Shown: positions 1-7,926, counted from the stretch's first letter. The stretch is DNA of 64,000 nt from Sphingobium sp. YR768 (GCF_900111125.1 NZ_FOGE01000001.1:62001-126000), one strand, 5' to 3'. The notes: generated from the sequence alone by a model not told the origin. Numbers and translations are program-made.

Positions 1-3000
1 GCGGACAAGCGCCCGCCGAAAGGCCGCTAGCACCTCTTCGCCGGGATCATCCAAACGCTGGATGCGACGCGCCATGTTGACCAGCTCATTTGCCGACTTG
101 GCGAGGATTTGACGAGCAGCCAGCGCCTCTTCCGCATTGAACGCCTGCCCCTTGCGGCGGGATAGAAGCTGGTCCGGCGTCATCCCCAATTCGTTGGCGA
201 GACTTTGCGTTTCAGCCTGGGTGATGCGCCCACGCCGAGCTGCATCGAACCCGCTGGTAACGGCCTCCGTCTGGGCCAATGCGCGTTGGATCGACTGCGG
301 GCTGTCTAGATTGGCGAGACGGATATTTCCCGCGAAGTCCGGCGCCTGCTCGCCCCATTCCTCATAGGCCGAAGCGGGCGGCTGGTTAGCCTCCAGATCA
401 TCCATGCTGACCGGCTGGCCGCGATCTTCTGCCAGCGGCGCGCCCTGTTCCCGCGCCCGCTCGACCGCAAGACGCTGGTCGCGAGCCGCATTGAACGCCT
501 CGACTTCCGCCAGATCGTCGGGACGGAACGACCGGTTGAGGCCCCGGTTCGTGTTGTCGATCGCGTCCAGAAATTCGGAAATGGTCGGACGCTCAGGATG
601 ATCGGGGAAATAGCCGGCGCGCCACGCCGCATCGGCCGCTTCATCCAGCGCCATGCCCTTCTCGTTATCGACCAGTCGGCCAAAGCGCTGCTCGCCGCGC
701 GCAAAGTCGAGATCGCGACCGGCATTGTCACGGATGCCCAGCGCGCGCAGTTCGCCGCCCTGATCGACCATGCCGCCACGGCTGCGCAGGAAGGTGATGA
801 GGTCGGCGGGACCACGCTTGACGACCTCGCGCGCGGGATCATCGCCACGCGGCAACACGCGGCGCTCCAGCGCGGCGGCCTCGTTGGGAGCCTGCACAGG
901 CGGGTAGAGGCCAGCAGCGATCCGGGCCGCCTCGTCCTGACTGGCGACGACATTGGAGGGGATCGGCATCACGTCACCCGGATTGACCCGCTCCATCTGG
1001 GCCATGCGCTCCATGTCGCTGGCCGGATCGAGCAACGGGCGGGCGCGGTTGTTGACATCGATGCGATCGACGGTGCGCGGCGAAGTGATGGAGGGCAGCG
1101 GTTCCGCCCCCTCATTCGCCATGGCGGCAGGCCGACGCCACACGGTTCCGCCATCCTCCATCGGCTTGGCGGTCCAGCCCTGACTTTCCAGATCGCCCAG
1201 GATCATATTCAGACGCGAGCGCTCAGTTTCCGGCATCGCCGTCAGGGCATCACCCTTGATCCTGAAACCCTTGAGCGCGCCTTGCATCGTCTCTTGCGTG
1301 ACATTGTTGGTCGAATATTCGCCCATGCCGTTGCGCCAGACCATCGCCATATTCGGCTTGTTGAATTGCGGGCGGCCGACGAATGGCGCGGCGTCAAATT
1401 CGAACAGGATGCCCTTGTTGGCACCCTGACCGGTCGCCAGTTCCGGCGTGTCGGCGAACATCAGATTGTCCGTACCGCCCTCATTCCGCCAGCGTGGCGC
1501 AAAGCGAGACGGGAAAGGAAGCTGGCCGAAGCCGTCGCTGTTGAAACCCATTTCGCGCCAGATCGTGGGCGTCCAGTCGGTCAGTGGGGCGCGATCATAG
1601 CGGGGTGCCACTTCCCGCCCCGCATAATGCGGAAGCGTTCCGGTTTCGAGCGGGTCAGAGGGCCGCGCCTGCGGTTGCGGCGCTGTGCGCTGCATGGCGA
1701 CGTTGGAACCCTCATTACTGGTGAAGGGGACATCATCAGAAACAGAGCGCGGGCTGGACGGGGCCACGCCATCCATTACTTCGCGGCCACGGACACGGCG
1801 CAGAGCCGACCGCGCCAACGGGCCAAGTTCCTGCGCCAATGCGCCGGTGCCATAGCCCAGCGCGCTACCGGTGACCGCACCAATACCAGCGCCGGGAAGG
1901 CGATCGACAAAATCACCCTCCCCCTGCCCGAAGCCAGCCAGCCCACCATATGCAGCTCCGGCCACAGAGAGGCGCTGACGCACAGCCGCCTTCGCCGCCG
2001 CTTCCGCCGCAAACCGGGTGCCACCGTTGCGCAGGACTTGGCGAGCAGCCGCCAGCCCTACGCCCTCGACCGTCCCGCCAGGCAGGACGATGCCGCTCGC
2101 GAACTGGCCGCCCATGCGGGCATAGGGATGGTTCGCCTCGTCAAAGGCAAGGATGCTGCGATTCTGATCGAGGTTGTTGTAGAGGATATCCCCGAACCTT
2201 CGGCCACTGTCCCAGACGTTTTCTCGGCCTTCGGTGCCGCCCAGCGTATCGACCACCGCGCCCATTTCATCGAGCATGTTGATCGGATCGGACAGGCCGC
2301 GAATGGCCGAACCCGTCGCCCCATCGCCTCGATCGGTCAGGAGGCGCGGTGGATCGGTATATCGGATGGTCGGATCAGCGCCGCGCTTGGCCCGCTCGCC
2401 ATAGGATTTGCGCACCGTATCCGGGTCGATGATGAAGCCGTTCGTCTTGGCATAGGCCAGCAGATCGTCAGGCGAGGATTTCGGGTCGGTCCAAATTCGC
2501 TGATAGCCCTCCGCGACTTCCGGCCGCAGCCCTTGGAATGGGGTCGGCTCATCATGGAAGACCGCGATGCTGCCCGGCTGCGGCGCATCGATCCATTCGG
2601 GTTTGGCCCACGGATCGGGCGCCCCCTTGCGAAAGTCGGACGGGTTCTGGAACTGCCCGGCATAAGCGCCGCGTCGGTTGAGCCGGGCGATCCGCTCAGC
2701 CTCCATATAGGGCGTCAGGCGAGAATCGCCGCGCAGATATTCGGGCGCAGCCACACCCATCCCTTGATTGAGCAGCCCCAGCCCGGCATCGCGCCCGCCC
2801 TGTTCCAGCGACACGACGGGACGGCCATAGGTCTGCGATCCTGTCGGCGTCGCAATGCTGTCAGGCCGCAGATAGGGAACCAGCGCGTCGCGCGATTGCT
2901 GGCCCAGCGGAACGAGATGGCCGTTCTCCATTGCCTGCTGCTTCAGCTCGAAAGCATCGACGCCATAGAGCCGCCCGTTCTGCCCGGTGTTGAGGCGGAA

Positions 3001-3171
3001 AGTGTCCCCGTCATGCGCCTCTCCTGTGACCGTCAGAGGCGTTGCAGGCGTTTGCCTGTTCGCGTTCCGGAATGCCATGCCAGCGCGGGGCTTTGCCGGC
3101 TCTGGAGTGCCGGGCCACTGGTCGGCCGCAATCTCATCTGCCGGTGATCCCGGCCACTGCTCTCCCGCCAT
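1..3171 (-). CDS. Large phage virion-associated protein with N-terminal SNase-like domain (partial, C-terminus outside window)
   Basis: The frame is open for 1057 codons from the ATG at 3171 to the window edge with no stop. Residues about 45-140 look like a staphylococcal-nuclease (SNase/TNase) fold: TVTGEAHDGDTFRL, then GRLYGVDAFE, then TYGRPVV and a GGRDAGLGLLNQG segment, matching the order of motifs in thermonucleases. A helical, Ala/Gly-rich stretch follows around residues 365-450 (GAAYGGLAGFGQGEG, GAGIGAVTG), like the membrane-active parts of phage internal proteins, then long polar regions without a recognised motif. It is the last visible gene of a leftward operon and its ATG overlaps the TAA of the 372-residue gene upstream. 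Very large multidomain proteins at this place in podovirus-type prophages are usually internal virion or polyvalent proteins injected with DNA. That role is inferred; nuclease activity is not proven because the full catalytic set was not checked. Confidence 0.75.
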   Translation of the reverse strand, partial: MAGEQWPGSPADEIAADQWPGTPEPAKPRAGMAFRNANRQTPATPLTVTGEAHDGDTFRLNTGQNGRLYGVDAFELKQQAMENGHLVPLGQQSRDALVPYLRPDSIATPTGSQTYGRPVVSLEQGGRDAGLGLLNQGMGVAAPEYLRGDSRLTPYMEAERIARLNRRGAYAGQFQNPSDFRKGAPDPWAKPEWIDAPQPGSIAVFHDEPTPFQGLRPEVAEGYQRIWTDPKSSPDDLLAYAKTNGFIIDPDTVRKSYGERAKRGADPTIRYTDPPRLLTDRGDGATGSAIRGLSDPINMLDEMGAVVDTLGGTEGRENVWDSGRRFGDILYNNLDQNRSILAFDEANHPYARMGGQFASGIVLPGGTVEGVGLAAARQVLRNGGTRFAAEAAAKAAVRQRLSVAGAAYGGLAGFGQGEGDFVDRLPGAGIGAVTGSALGYGTGALAQELGPLARSALRRVRGREVMDGVAPSSPRSVSDDVPFTSNEGSNVAMQRTAPQPQARPSDPLETGTLPHYAGREVAPRYDRAPLTDWTPTIWREMGFNSDGFGQLPFPSRFAPRWRNEGGTDNLMFADTPELATGQGANKGILFEFDAAPFVGRPQFNKPNMAMVWRNGMGEYSTNNVTQETMQGALKGFRIKGDALTAMPETERSRLNMILGDLESQGWTAKPMEDGGTVWRRPAAMANEGAEPLPSITSPRTVDRIDVNNRARPLLDPASDMERMAQMERVNPGDVMPIPSNVVASQDEAARIAAGLYPPVQAPNEAAALERRVLPRGDDPAREVVKRGPADLITFLRSRGGMVDQGGELRALGIRDNAGRDLDFARGEQRFGRLVDNEKGMALDEAADAAWRAGYFPDHPERPTISEFLDAIDNTNRGLNRSFRPDDLAEVEAFNAARDQRLAVERAREQGAPLAEDRGQPVSMDDLEANQPPASAYEEWGEQAPDFAGNIRLANLDSPQSIQRALAQTEAVTSGFDAARRGRITQAETQSLANELGMTPDQLLSRRKGQAFNAEEALAARQILAKSANELVNMARRIQRLDDPGEEVLAAFRRALVR

Positions 3172-4289
3172 TAGCGCACCATCACCCTTCCATCAGGAGT
3201 GCGATACCGCGTACCCTTCGCCAGCTGGGCAGCATCAGCGGGTGTCTTTACGGTAGGGATGCTGCCAGCGCCGCCAGCGGCTCCACCGGCACCGCCTGAA
3301 CGGTTGCCGCGCCCGTACATCGATATGACCTGCTGTTCGCCCGGCGTGAGCGCCTGCCCCGCCGCCAGCTTCGCGAGGATAGGAGCATAGACATTGCCGG
3401 TCGTGCGCGGCGGGCGACCGCCGCCGTTGCCGCCCGATCCGCCGCCAGCGGCAGGCCGGGGGTGCAGGTTCGCATAGGTGGGCATCTGGCGCAGAGCCGC
3501 GCGGTTGCCTTGTCTGACACCCTCCAGATCCACCCGGTTGCCTTGGCGCACCCCTTCCAGCGCGACACGGCCAGCCTGCGCAGTAGGCCCGTTGGACCGG
3601 AGGACGAAATCCTGCATCGCCTCGTCATATTCGTCGCTGCCCGGCTCCAGCCCAAGAAGGTCCGCATACTCCTGAAAGTCGGTCGCCCCGTCATAGACAA
3701 CCTGCGATTGCCCCGTAGCGGGATCGAAACGCACCCGATCGCGACCCGACATGAAATAGTCGGGCTGGTTCCGCTTCCAGTCTCGATCTTCTACGGCCCA
3801 TTCGCGATCCTGCCGACGCAGCGCATCTTGCCGATCCCATTCCGTCTGTTGCTGACGCTGGCGCATCTTCATGGGTCCATACACAGGCTGACCGCCAGCG
3901 GCCCCCGCCAAGGCGTCACCCAGAATCCCCACCACGTCACGGAAGCCGCCGCCGCTTTCGAAGAACCCCGGCTTCTTCGGTTGCACCCCCGGCAGTGGGG
4001 ACAAAGCCTGAGAATCAAGCCCAGATGGTGCCAGAGGAGTATCGAGCGACATAAGGGATGCGGGCGCACCGGTTCCAGCACGACCACCGCCCCGAAATGC
4101 CATGCGCGAAGGTCCGCCAGCCGACGCATCCACCGGCTGGCCGGCGGGCGCGTTGTCGAACGCCGCGGGGCCGGTATCGAAAGCCATCCCCCGCAGGAGA
4201 TCGTCGCCAATGCCGGGCGTGCCATAATAAGGCGGCATATCGAACAGCCCCGCGTTACGGCCACCACTGGCGAAAGCCATCGCCATCAT
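3171..4289 (-). CDS. Phage virion-type protein, 372 aa, function unknown
   Basis: The gene starts at an ATG behind an AAGGAG Shine-Dalgarno and overlaps the previous gene by four bases (ATGA), so it is translated as part of the leftward virion operon. The N-terminal third is Gly/Pro/Ala-rich and poorly ordered, the middle (about 130-180) is highly charged (RQRQQQ, DRQDALRRQDREW), and around residues 235-265 an internal repeat LEGVRQGNR occurs twice. The C-terminal third is a Gly-rich low-complexity tail (GGGSGGNGGG). This composition suits a structural or internal virion component. No enzyme motif was seen and no family could be named with confidence. Confidence 0.75.
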   Translation of the reverse strand: MMAMAFASGGRNAGLFDMPPYYGTPGIGDDLLRGMAFDTGPAAFDNAPAGQPVDASAGGPSRMAFRGGGRAGTGAPASLMSLDTPLAPSGLDSQALSPLPGVQPKKPGFFESGGGFRDVVGILGDALAGAAGGQPVYGPMKMRQRQQQTEWDRQDALRRQDREWAVEDRDWKRNQPDYFMSGRDRVRFDPATGQSQVVYDGATDFQEYADLLGLEPGSDEYDEAMQDFVLRSNGPTAQAGRVALEGVRQGNRVDLEGVRQGNRAALRQMPTYANLHPRPAAGGGSGGNGGGRPPRTTGNVYAPILAKLAAGQALTPGEQQVISMYGRGNRSGGAGGAAGGAGSIPTVKTPADAAQLAKGTRYRTPDGRVMVR

Positions 4290-4726
4290 GCAATCTCCTT
4301 GGCTTGCTGAAAGATATGGGGGGCAAAGCGCTCTGCCATTTCGTTGATGGCGGTCGCGGCTGCTTCATTGCCATGCGCGGCAAGGCTATTGAGGATGGCA
4401 ATGGATTCCGCGAGGAGAGCATTGCCCCATTCGGCGCGCGGATCGCGGCGATCATAGCCCCAATACTCCGCAAGCGAGACGAGTACCGCCGCGAGCATCA
4501 CAGCGTCATCATCATGTCCGTGACTGGCGGCAAGGCGCGCCCAGAACATCGCTTCCGCCGCATGCCCCTGCCCCATGGCATGATCATTGCGCGCGTTGGC
4601 GGCGTACATGTCCTGCAATGCCAGAGAACGCCCCGCGCGCTGCGCCTCAAGATCGCCAGCGCCGGCCGCCTTGATGATAGACGAGAGATCGCCAAGCGCG
4701 CCGTTCGCATCGCACCCTTCCATCAT
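4286..4726 (-). CDS. Small alpha-helical Sel1/TPR-like phage protein
   Basis: A 146-residue helical protein. The spacing of GAGDLEAQRAGRSLAL, GHAAEAMFWARLAASHG and ALLAESIAILNSLAAHG resembles Sel1-like repeats (about 36-residue helical hairpins with a conserved AA..G turn), which mediate protein-protein contacts. Two ATG codons lie in tandem; the first overlaps the stop of the ribbon-helix-helix gene, and a GGGAGG site sits just before them. It is the second gene of the leftward virion operon. No catalytic motif is visible; a scaffold or assembly role is only a guess from position. Confidence 0.7.
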   Translation of the reverse strand: MMEGCDANGALGDLSSIIKAAGAGDLEAQRAGRSLALQDMYAANARNDHAMGQGHAAEAMFWARLAASHGHDDDAVMLAAVLVSLAEYWGYDRRDPRAEWGNALLAESIAILNSLAAHGNEAAATAINEMAERFAPHIFQQAKEIA

Positions 4727-4872
4727 GCGACCTCCCGCACTTCCTTGCGCAGCGCGTGCCGCATCAGTTCGGACAGGCTCATGCCCTCGCGCCGGGCTTT
4801 AAGTGCGGCCTGCGCGACTAGGGCGTCATTCGCCCGAAACTTCACCCACGAATTATGGACCTGACCTTGCAT
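4723..4872 (-). CDS. Ribbon-helix-helix (Arc/CopG-type) DNA-binding protein, 49 aa
   Basis: A 49-residue frame starting at ATG 4872 behind a GGAGG site. It begins with a beta-strand-like stretch (NSWVKFRAND) followed by two helices (ALVAQAALKARREG, then MSLSELMRHALRKEV), the layout of Arc/CopG/ParD ribbon-helix-helix proteins, which dimerise through the strand and insert it in the major groove. It overlaps the next gene by four bases and heads the virion operon. A small inverted repeat at 4891-4904 lies 19 bases upstream of its start, so autoregulation of the operon is plausible. This is inference; the fold call rests on pattern only. Confidence 0.75.
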   Translation of the reverse strand: MQGQVHNSWVKFRANDALVAQAALKARREGMSLSELMRHALRKEVREVA

Positions 4873-4890
4873 GACCGCCTCCATTCAACG

Positions 4891-4904
4891 GGTATCTGAA
4901 TACC
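4891..4904. promoter_or_regulatory. Candidate operator of the virion operon
   Basis: Perfect 5-bp arms GGTAT and ATACC with a 4-base spacer, directly upstream of the ribbon-helix-helix gene. The next bases (CCACATATGGGG) are also near-palindromic. Short palindromes of this size are typical targets of ribbon-helix-helix dimers. No clear -35/-10 pair was found, so the promoter itself is not placed. Confidence 0.4.
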
Positions 4905-4981
4905 ACATATGGGGTCGGTCAACAAGCAGACCGAGGGCGATGACTGCTGGCGAAATTCGCGCTCAGAGGGCCTTTTGGCCC

Positions 4982-4999
4982 TATTGTCCCTATTGTCCC
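4982..4999. repeat. Two tandem 9-mers TATTGTCCC in the intergenic region
   Basis: TATTGTCCC occurs twice head to tail in the gap between the leftward virion operon and the rightward gene at 5121. The same 9-mer is one unit of the six-unit array at 13112-13181 in the replication operon, so the two sites may bind the same protein. Confidence 0.6.
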
Positions 5000-5120
5000 A
5001 CGGGTCATGTCGCGCTCAGGGTGATCCGGCGGAAGAAGAAGCCGCGACGATTTGACGTAACGCTCTTCCGTACGACCTTTTGGGTCGATATTCTTAGCCT
5101 GCTTCAACAGGGAGATGACC

Positions 5121-5306
5121 ATGACCGATCAGTCGATATTCGCGACCAAAGAGCAGCTTTTCAAACATGTCGTAGATCTCGTCGTCCAAGACGGCCCTGC
5201 CCAAGCGCTCGGCCTTCACTGCCAAGTGGTCCGCGAGGCTGATGGTAAAATGACTGTGACGTTCCACGGGAAGGCCGACTACCTGAAGGCCGCTGCGCCT
5301 GGGTGA
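5121..5306 (+). CDS. Small hypothetical phage protein, 61 aa
   Basis: The start at ATG 5121 has a GGGAG site six bases upstream; an ATG two codons earlier overlaps that site and is less likely. The protein is small and mixed alpha/beta in character (KEQLFKHVVDLVVQD, then GKMTVTFHGKADYL). No family recognised. A frame on the other strand spans the same bases but lacks a comparable ribosome site. It is the first rightward gene after the virion operon. Confidence 0.55.
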   Translation: MTDQSIFATKEQLFKHVVDLVVQDGPAQALGLHCQVVREADGKMTVTFHGKADYLKAAAPG

Positions 5307-5365
5307 CACGCATCACCACGCATCCGGCGCGCGACAAAGCATTTCCCACGCTGCGACGGGCTTTT

Positions 5366-5418
5366 CCTCCAACGGAGGTAAAATGATAACGCCCGGCAAG
5401 CCCTTTACCGAACGCTAA
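5366..5418 (+). CDS. Possible 11-codon leader ORF with a hairpin-sequestered ribosome site
   Basis: ATG at 5383 opens an 11-codon frame (MITPGKPFTER) ending at TAA 5418. Its Shine-Dalgarno GGAGG (5374-5378) is perfectly complementary to CCTCC at 5366-5370 with a 3-base loop, so the site can fold shut. The frame ends 43 bases before the lipoprotein gene. It could be a leader peptide or chance. The coordinates include the hairpin; the coding part is 5383-5418. Confidence 0.3.
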
Positions 5419-5461
5419 GCTCGGCCGCCTAACATGCCCACGAATAACTACGGAGGGTAGA

Positions 5462-5923
5462 ATGCTGGCGGTGATGTTGGCGCTGACGCTGGCCTGCGGG
5501 GGCGGCGGAACTGCGGTGAAGCCGGATGCGCGGACAGTCCAGGGGAGCAGCGATATCAGCGGCTCCTACGACTATGGCCGTGGGCAATTCGATGGCACCG
5601 CCACGCACAGCGGCACAATCATGGGAACGCGCCAGCAGGGCTATGCCGATCAGGTGGATATCGAACTGACCGACGCCGGGGGCCGCATAAGACTGCCCCG
5701 CGTGACGCTCCCGGTCCTGCGCGGGGGTGAAGATGGCTGGTTCGTGCTGAAGGATTTGCAGATCACCGACCGTTCCATTGACGCGAAGGCTGGCGTGAAC
5801 CTTATCAACAATCCCCGCATCCACATCGACCGCGTGACCGGCACGATTGCCATTACCGGAAAGGGCGGGGATTATAGCGGGCGCTGCCAAAAGGTTGATG
5901 TGAGCCAGCAGGCGCAGTTCTGA
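5462..5923 (+). CDS. Putative prophage lipoprotein, 153 aa
   Basis: Starts at ATG 5462 behind CGGAGGG. The N-terminus is a short hydrophobic signal ending in a lipobox (LALTLAC) at about residue 12, followed by a Gly-rich spacer, so signal peptidase II cleavage and lipid anchoring are expected. The rest looks beta-rich (GSYDYGRGQFDGTATHSGTI, YADQVDIELTDAGGRIRLP). Many prophages carry small lipoproteins as spanins or lysogenic-conversion factors; the holin-sized membrane gene downstream is consistent with lysis but no spanin coiled coil is seen. Function unknown. Confidence 0.7.
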   Translation: MLAVMLALTLACGGGGTAVKPDARTVQGSSDISGSYDYGRGQFDGTATHSGTIMGTRQQGYADQVDIELTDAGGRIRLPRVTLPVLRGGEDGWFVLKDLQITDRSIDAKAGVNLINNPRIHIDRVTGTIAITGKGGDYSGRCQKVDVSQQAQF

Positions 5924-6032
5924 AGGCGCATCGCGCTGGATATCGGGGCGAGCCGTCATACGTGTGAGCCAGCGCAGGGCGGCGCCTTGCCACGAAATGG
6001 AAGGCGTGAGACATCAATGGCGGAGGTGGGAC

Positions 6033-6335
6033 ATGAGCAGAGGTAAGACCGGCGCACGCGCCGGGGATCTGATTGAGCGGTGGAAAAGGGGCGCGGCTTT
6101 GCTGCTGTTTTTCATACTGATCGGGGCCTCGGCTCTCGTAGCCGCCGGCATTCCAATGATGCTGATTGCGGAAGTTACTGGCGATACTCGATGGTCCTCG
6201 ATCGCCAATATATCCACAGTTGCCGCGATTGCCATATTCCCATGGATAGCAACCTCCAGCGGGACGGTAGGGGCATTTCAGGCATTATTTCAGACGCAAA
6301 GCGATGCCAATCGGGATCGCGCCGCCCGCCGTTAG
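6033..6335 (+). CDS. Two-TM small membrane protein, holin candidate
   Basis: The start at ATG 6033 has GGAGG eight bases upstream. The 100-residue product has a charged N-terminus (about residues 1-20), two hydrophobic segments (about 22-48, GAALLLFFILIGASALVAAG; and about 55-82, STVAAIAIFPWIA) and a charged tail (QSDANRDRAARR). Size, two membrane spans and basic tail fit class II holins, which form the membrane lesion that ends the phage cycle. No endolysin is seen next to it in the window, so the role is tentative. It converges with the leftward gene at 6332-6667, overlapping by four bases. Confidence 0.6.
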   Translation: MSRGKTGARAGDLIERWKRGAALLLFFILIGASALVAAGIPMMLIAEVTGDTRWSSIANISTVAAIAIFPWIATSSGTVGAFQALFQTQSDANRDRAARR

Positions 6336-6667
6336 GATTTCGGAGGCGGGTTCAGCACGGCGTCAACTAGGCCGCCAACTTTAGCCAGAAAAGCGCGATC
6401 CGCTGGCGGCAACGAAGCGGGGTAATTGGCGGCGTCCGCACTGCGGGGAAGCTGGTTTATCCAGTTCGAGGGGCGCTGACGGCAGGTCGCTAATACCTCC
6501 GCCCACGGCTGATATTGGCTCTCCCAGCCTTCACCCCATTCAGCGATCATACCCTCATGGAGCATCTGCGCTGCGCGTCGAATGTCGGCTGGCGTTACGC
6601 ACTCTTCAAAACGCTGCTGTTTCCGCTGACGAAAGCGGGCCTGCTTCTCTGCATTGGATAGGGCCAT
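6332..6667 (-). CDS. Hypothetical prophage protein, 111 aa
   Basis: Begins with MALSNAEKQARFRQRKQQR, a strongly basic helix often found at the start of small phage proteins that may contact nucleic acid. The longer frame to 6727 runs through the operator region, so ATG 6667 is preferred even though its ribosome site (CAGGG) is weak. The C-terminal part (NQLPRSADAANYPASLPPADRAFLAKVGGLV) shows no known motif. It reads divergently from the nine-gene operon and so may share the control region at 6706-6752. Confidence 0.6.
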   Translation of the reverse strand: MALSNAEKQARFRQRKQQRFEECVTPADIRRAAQMLHEGMIAEWGEGWESQYQPWAEVLATCRQRPSNWINQLPRSADAANYPASLPPADRAFLAKVGGLVDAVLNPPPKS

Positions 6668-6705
6668 ACCCTGCAGATAGCGGAAAGTGCGACTAAAGGC
6701 AACAT

Positions 6706-6752
6706 GGTTACGTAACCCTGTTGACATAGTTAATGCGGCTGGTTACGTAACC
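6706..6752. promoter_or_regulatory. Promoter with two identical perfect 12-bp palindromic operators
   Basis: GGTTACGTAACC occurs at 6706-6717 and again at 6741-6752, 35 bp apart centre to centre. Between them TTGACA (6721-6726) is an ideal -35 box; 17 bases later TTACGT (6744-6749) sits where a -10 box belongs and lies inside the second palindrome. A repressor on the second site would block RNA polymerase, and the first site allows cooperative binding. The promoter faces the nine-gene operon at 6825; the divergent gene starts at 6667. Confidence 0.75.
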
Positions 6753-6824
6753 AACGAGCCGAACGGAAGCTACCAACGACCGCCCGGCTCTAACCGCAAC
6801 CCCTGTCTAAGAGGGATTGAAGCT

Positions 6825-7295
6825 ATGCACGAAGTAGCAACTTCGCGGCGCGCCGTCATGTGCGCGTTCGCTCTTACTCCACTTTATGCCATCCCGGCCG
6901 TTAAAGCTGCCCCAACAGACGCTATTAACGCGCCTGCCATCTCCATGACAAAGGTTGATAGGACCGCGTGGGATGCTGCGTTGGAGCAGTATACCGCCGC
7001 CAGATATGCGGAAGATACTTTTGACCGCCATACTTGGACGCCCGCCTATGAGCGCGAGAAAAGTGGCAAGTCCAAGATACCGGACAGGGTATCGGAAAAG
7101 ATGGATCGCCTGACCGATGTGCGGTGCGACGCCGAAGACCGGCTGATCGCCACCGCCTCGCCCACTCTGTCGGCGGCCATCTGGAAAATTGAATACGCCC
7201 GCAATCGCTGGGCCGATTTCGTGGACTGGCCTGACGACTGGTGGATTTCGGTGATGACCGATCTGCGCCGCTTTGCAGGGGAGGCAGTGGCATGA
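6825..7295 (+). CDS. Prophage protein with Tat-like/Sec signal, paralogue of the 7926 gene
   Basis: First gene of the operon, starting at ATG 6825 with GAGGG about ten bases upstream. Residues 1-30 carry SRRAV and a hydrophobic stretch ending in AVKAAPTD, a probable Tat or Sec export signal. The mature part contains KLE/KIEYAR and ends in DLRRFAGEA. The same C-terminal layout (LxA-PAS/TAS-x-K-E, then D-RR-AGEA) occurs in the gene at 7926, so the two are paralogues. Proteins of this type are common in sphingomonad and rhizobial prophages, with no known role. Confidence 0.65.
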   Translation: MHEVATSRRAVMCAFALTPLYAIPAVKAAPTDAINAPAISMTKVDRTAWDAALEQYTAARYAEDTFDRHTWTPAYEREKSGKSKIPDRVSEKMDRLTDVRCDAEDRLIATASPTLSAAIWKIEYARNRWADFVDWPDDWWISVMTDLRRFAGEAVA

Positions 7296-7705
7296 CCCGG
7301 CCCCTGATTACCTCTGCCTTCATCGCGAAACTGCTCGCGCCCCTGCCCGCAGAAGATCGTGCAGCTATTGAGGCTGATGATCGCTCGGAGCGTGCCAAAT
7401 GCTGGCACCGCAACTGGCTTTTGGCGAGGCGAGATATCCGCAAATACGAAGCGGCCGAGTTGGATCGAATCCACAACGTCTTTTACGGCGACAAGACCCA
7501 GCGGAGTACCGCTGACGCCCAGCGCGCGGCCTTCAACGCCGTTGGCCGCCTCGTCCTCACGCCGGGCACCTCGCAGTCTGACATCAAGGATAAGCGCACG
7601 CTGGCGCGCAAGGTCGCGGGGGCCGAAAGTCGGTGGCCTGCGGAATGGGCCGTAGCGCTCGCCGAAGACGAGGCATTCCTCGCAGCCAAGAAGAGGAGGG
7701 CGTGA
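7292..7705 (+). CDS. Hypothetical prophage protein, 137 aa
   Basis: Starts at ATG 7292, overlapping the previous stop by four bases. It is helical and charged; a VLTPGTSQSDIKDKRTLARK segment resembles the PASxxxDxxxK stretch of the neighbours at 6825 and 7926, hinting at a shared ancestor without the export signal. The C-terminus is acidic then basic (AEDEAFLAAKKRRA). Translationally coupled in the nine-gene operon. No function can be assigned. Confidence 0.65.
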   Translation: MTRPLITSAFIAKLLAPLPAEDRAAIEADDRSERAKCWHRNWLLARRDIRKYEAAELDRIHNVFYGDKTQRSTADAQRAAFNAVGRLVLTPGTSQSDIKDKRTLARKVAGAESRWPAEWAVALAEDEAFLAAKKRRA

Positions 7706-7926
7706 TGACCAAGCGCAAGTTCATCCGCCTGTCGCTCAAGGTTCTCGCACCGGAAAGTGAACGCGATCTGCTGGATCAGGGCAAGGCGTTGGCCTTCGAT
7801 GCCGGCTGGAAAGCTGAGCAGAGCGGCGACCTGATGCAAATTGGCAAAGGCCCGGCATGGATTGCTGGATATTTAGCTGCCGAGCAGGCCCGCCACGCTC
7901 GTCACTTTGCAGTCAGGAGGGCGTGA
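7705..7926 (+). CDS. Small hypothetical prophage protein, 73 aa
   Basis: ATG 7705 overlaps the previous TGA, with AGGAGGG just upstream, which fixes the start. The product is basic at the N-terminus (MTKRKFIRLSLK), then helical, with a conserved-looking KGPAWIAGYLAAEQARHA stretch near the end. No family recognised. It is the third gene of the coupled operon. Confidence 0.65.
   Translation: MTKRKFIRLSLKVLAPESERDLLDQGKALAFDAGWKAEQSGDLMQIGKGPAWIAGYLAAEQARHARHFAVRRA

Noticed and set aside
598..3147. 849-codon open frame on the + strand
   Set aside because: It lies opposite the leftward virion gene, is Arg/Ala-rich in a way typical of the antisense of high-GC genes, and has no ribosome site.
5094..5309. 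71-codon - strand frame opposite the 61-aa gene
   Set aside because: It lacks a ribosome site, whereas the + strand frame has GGGAG at proper distance.
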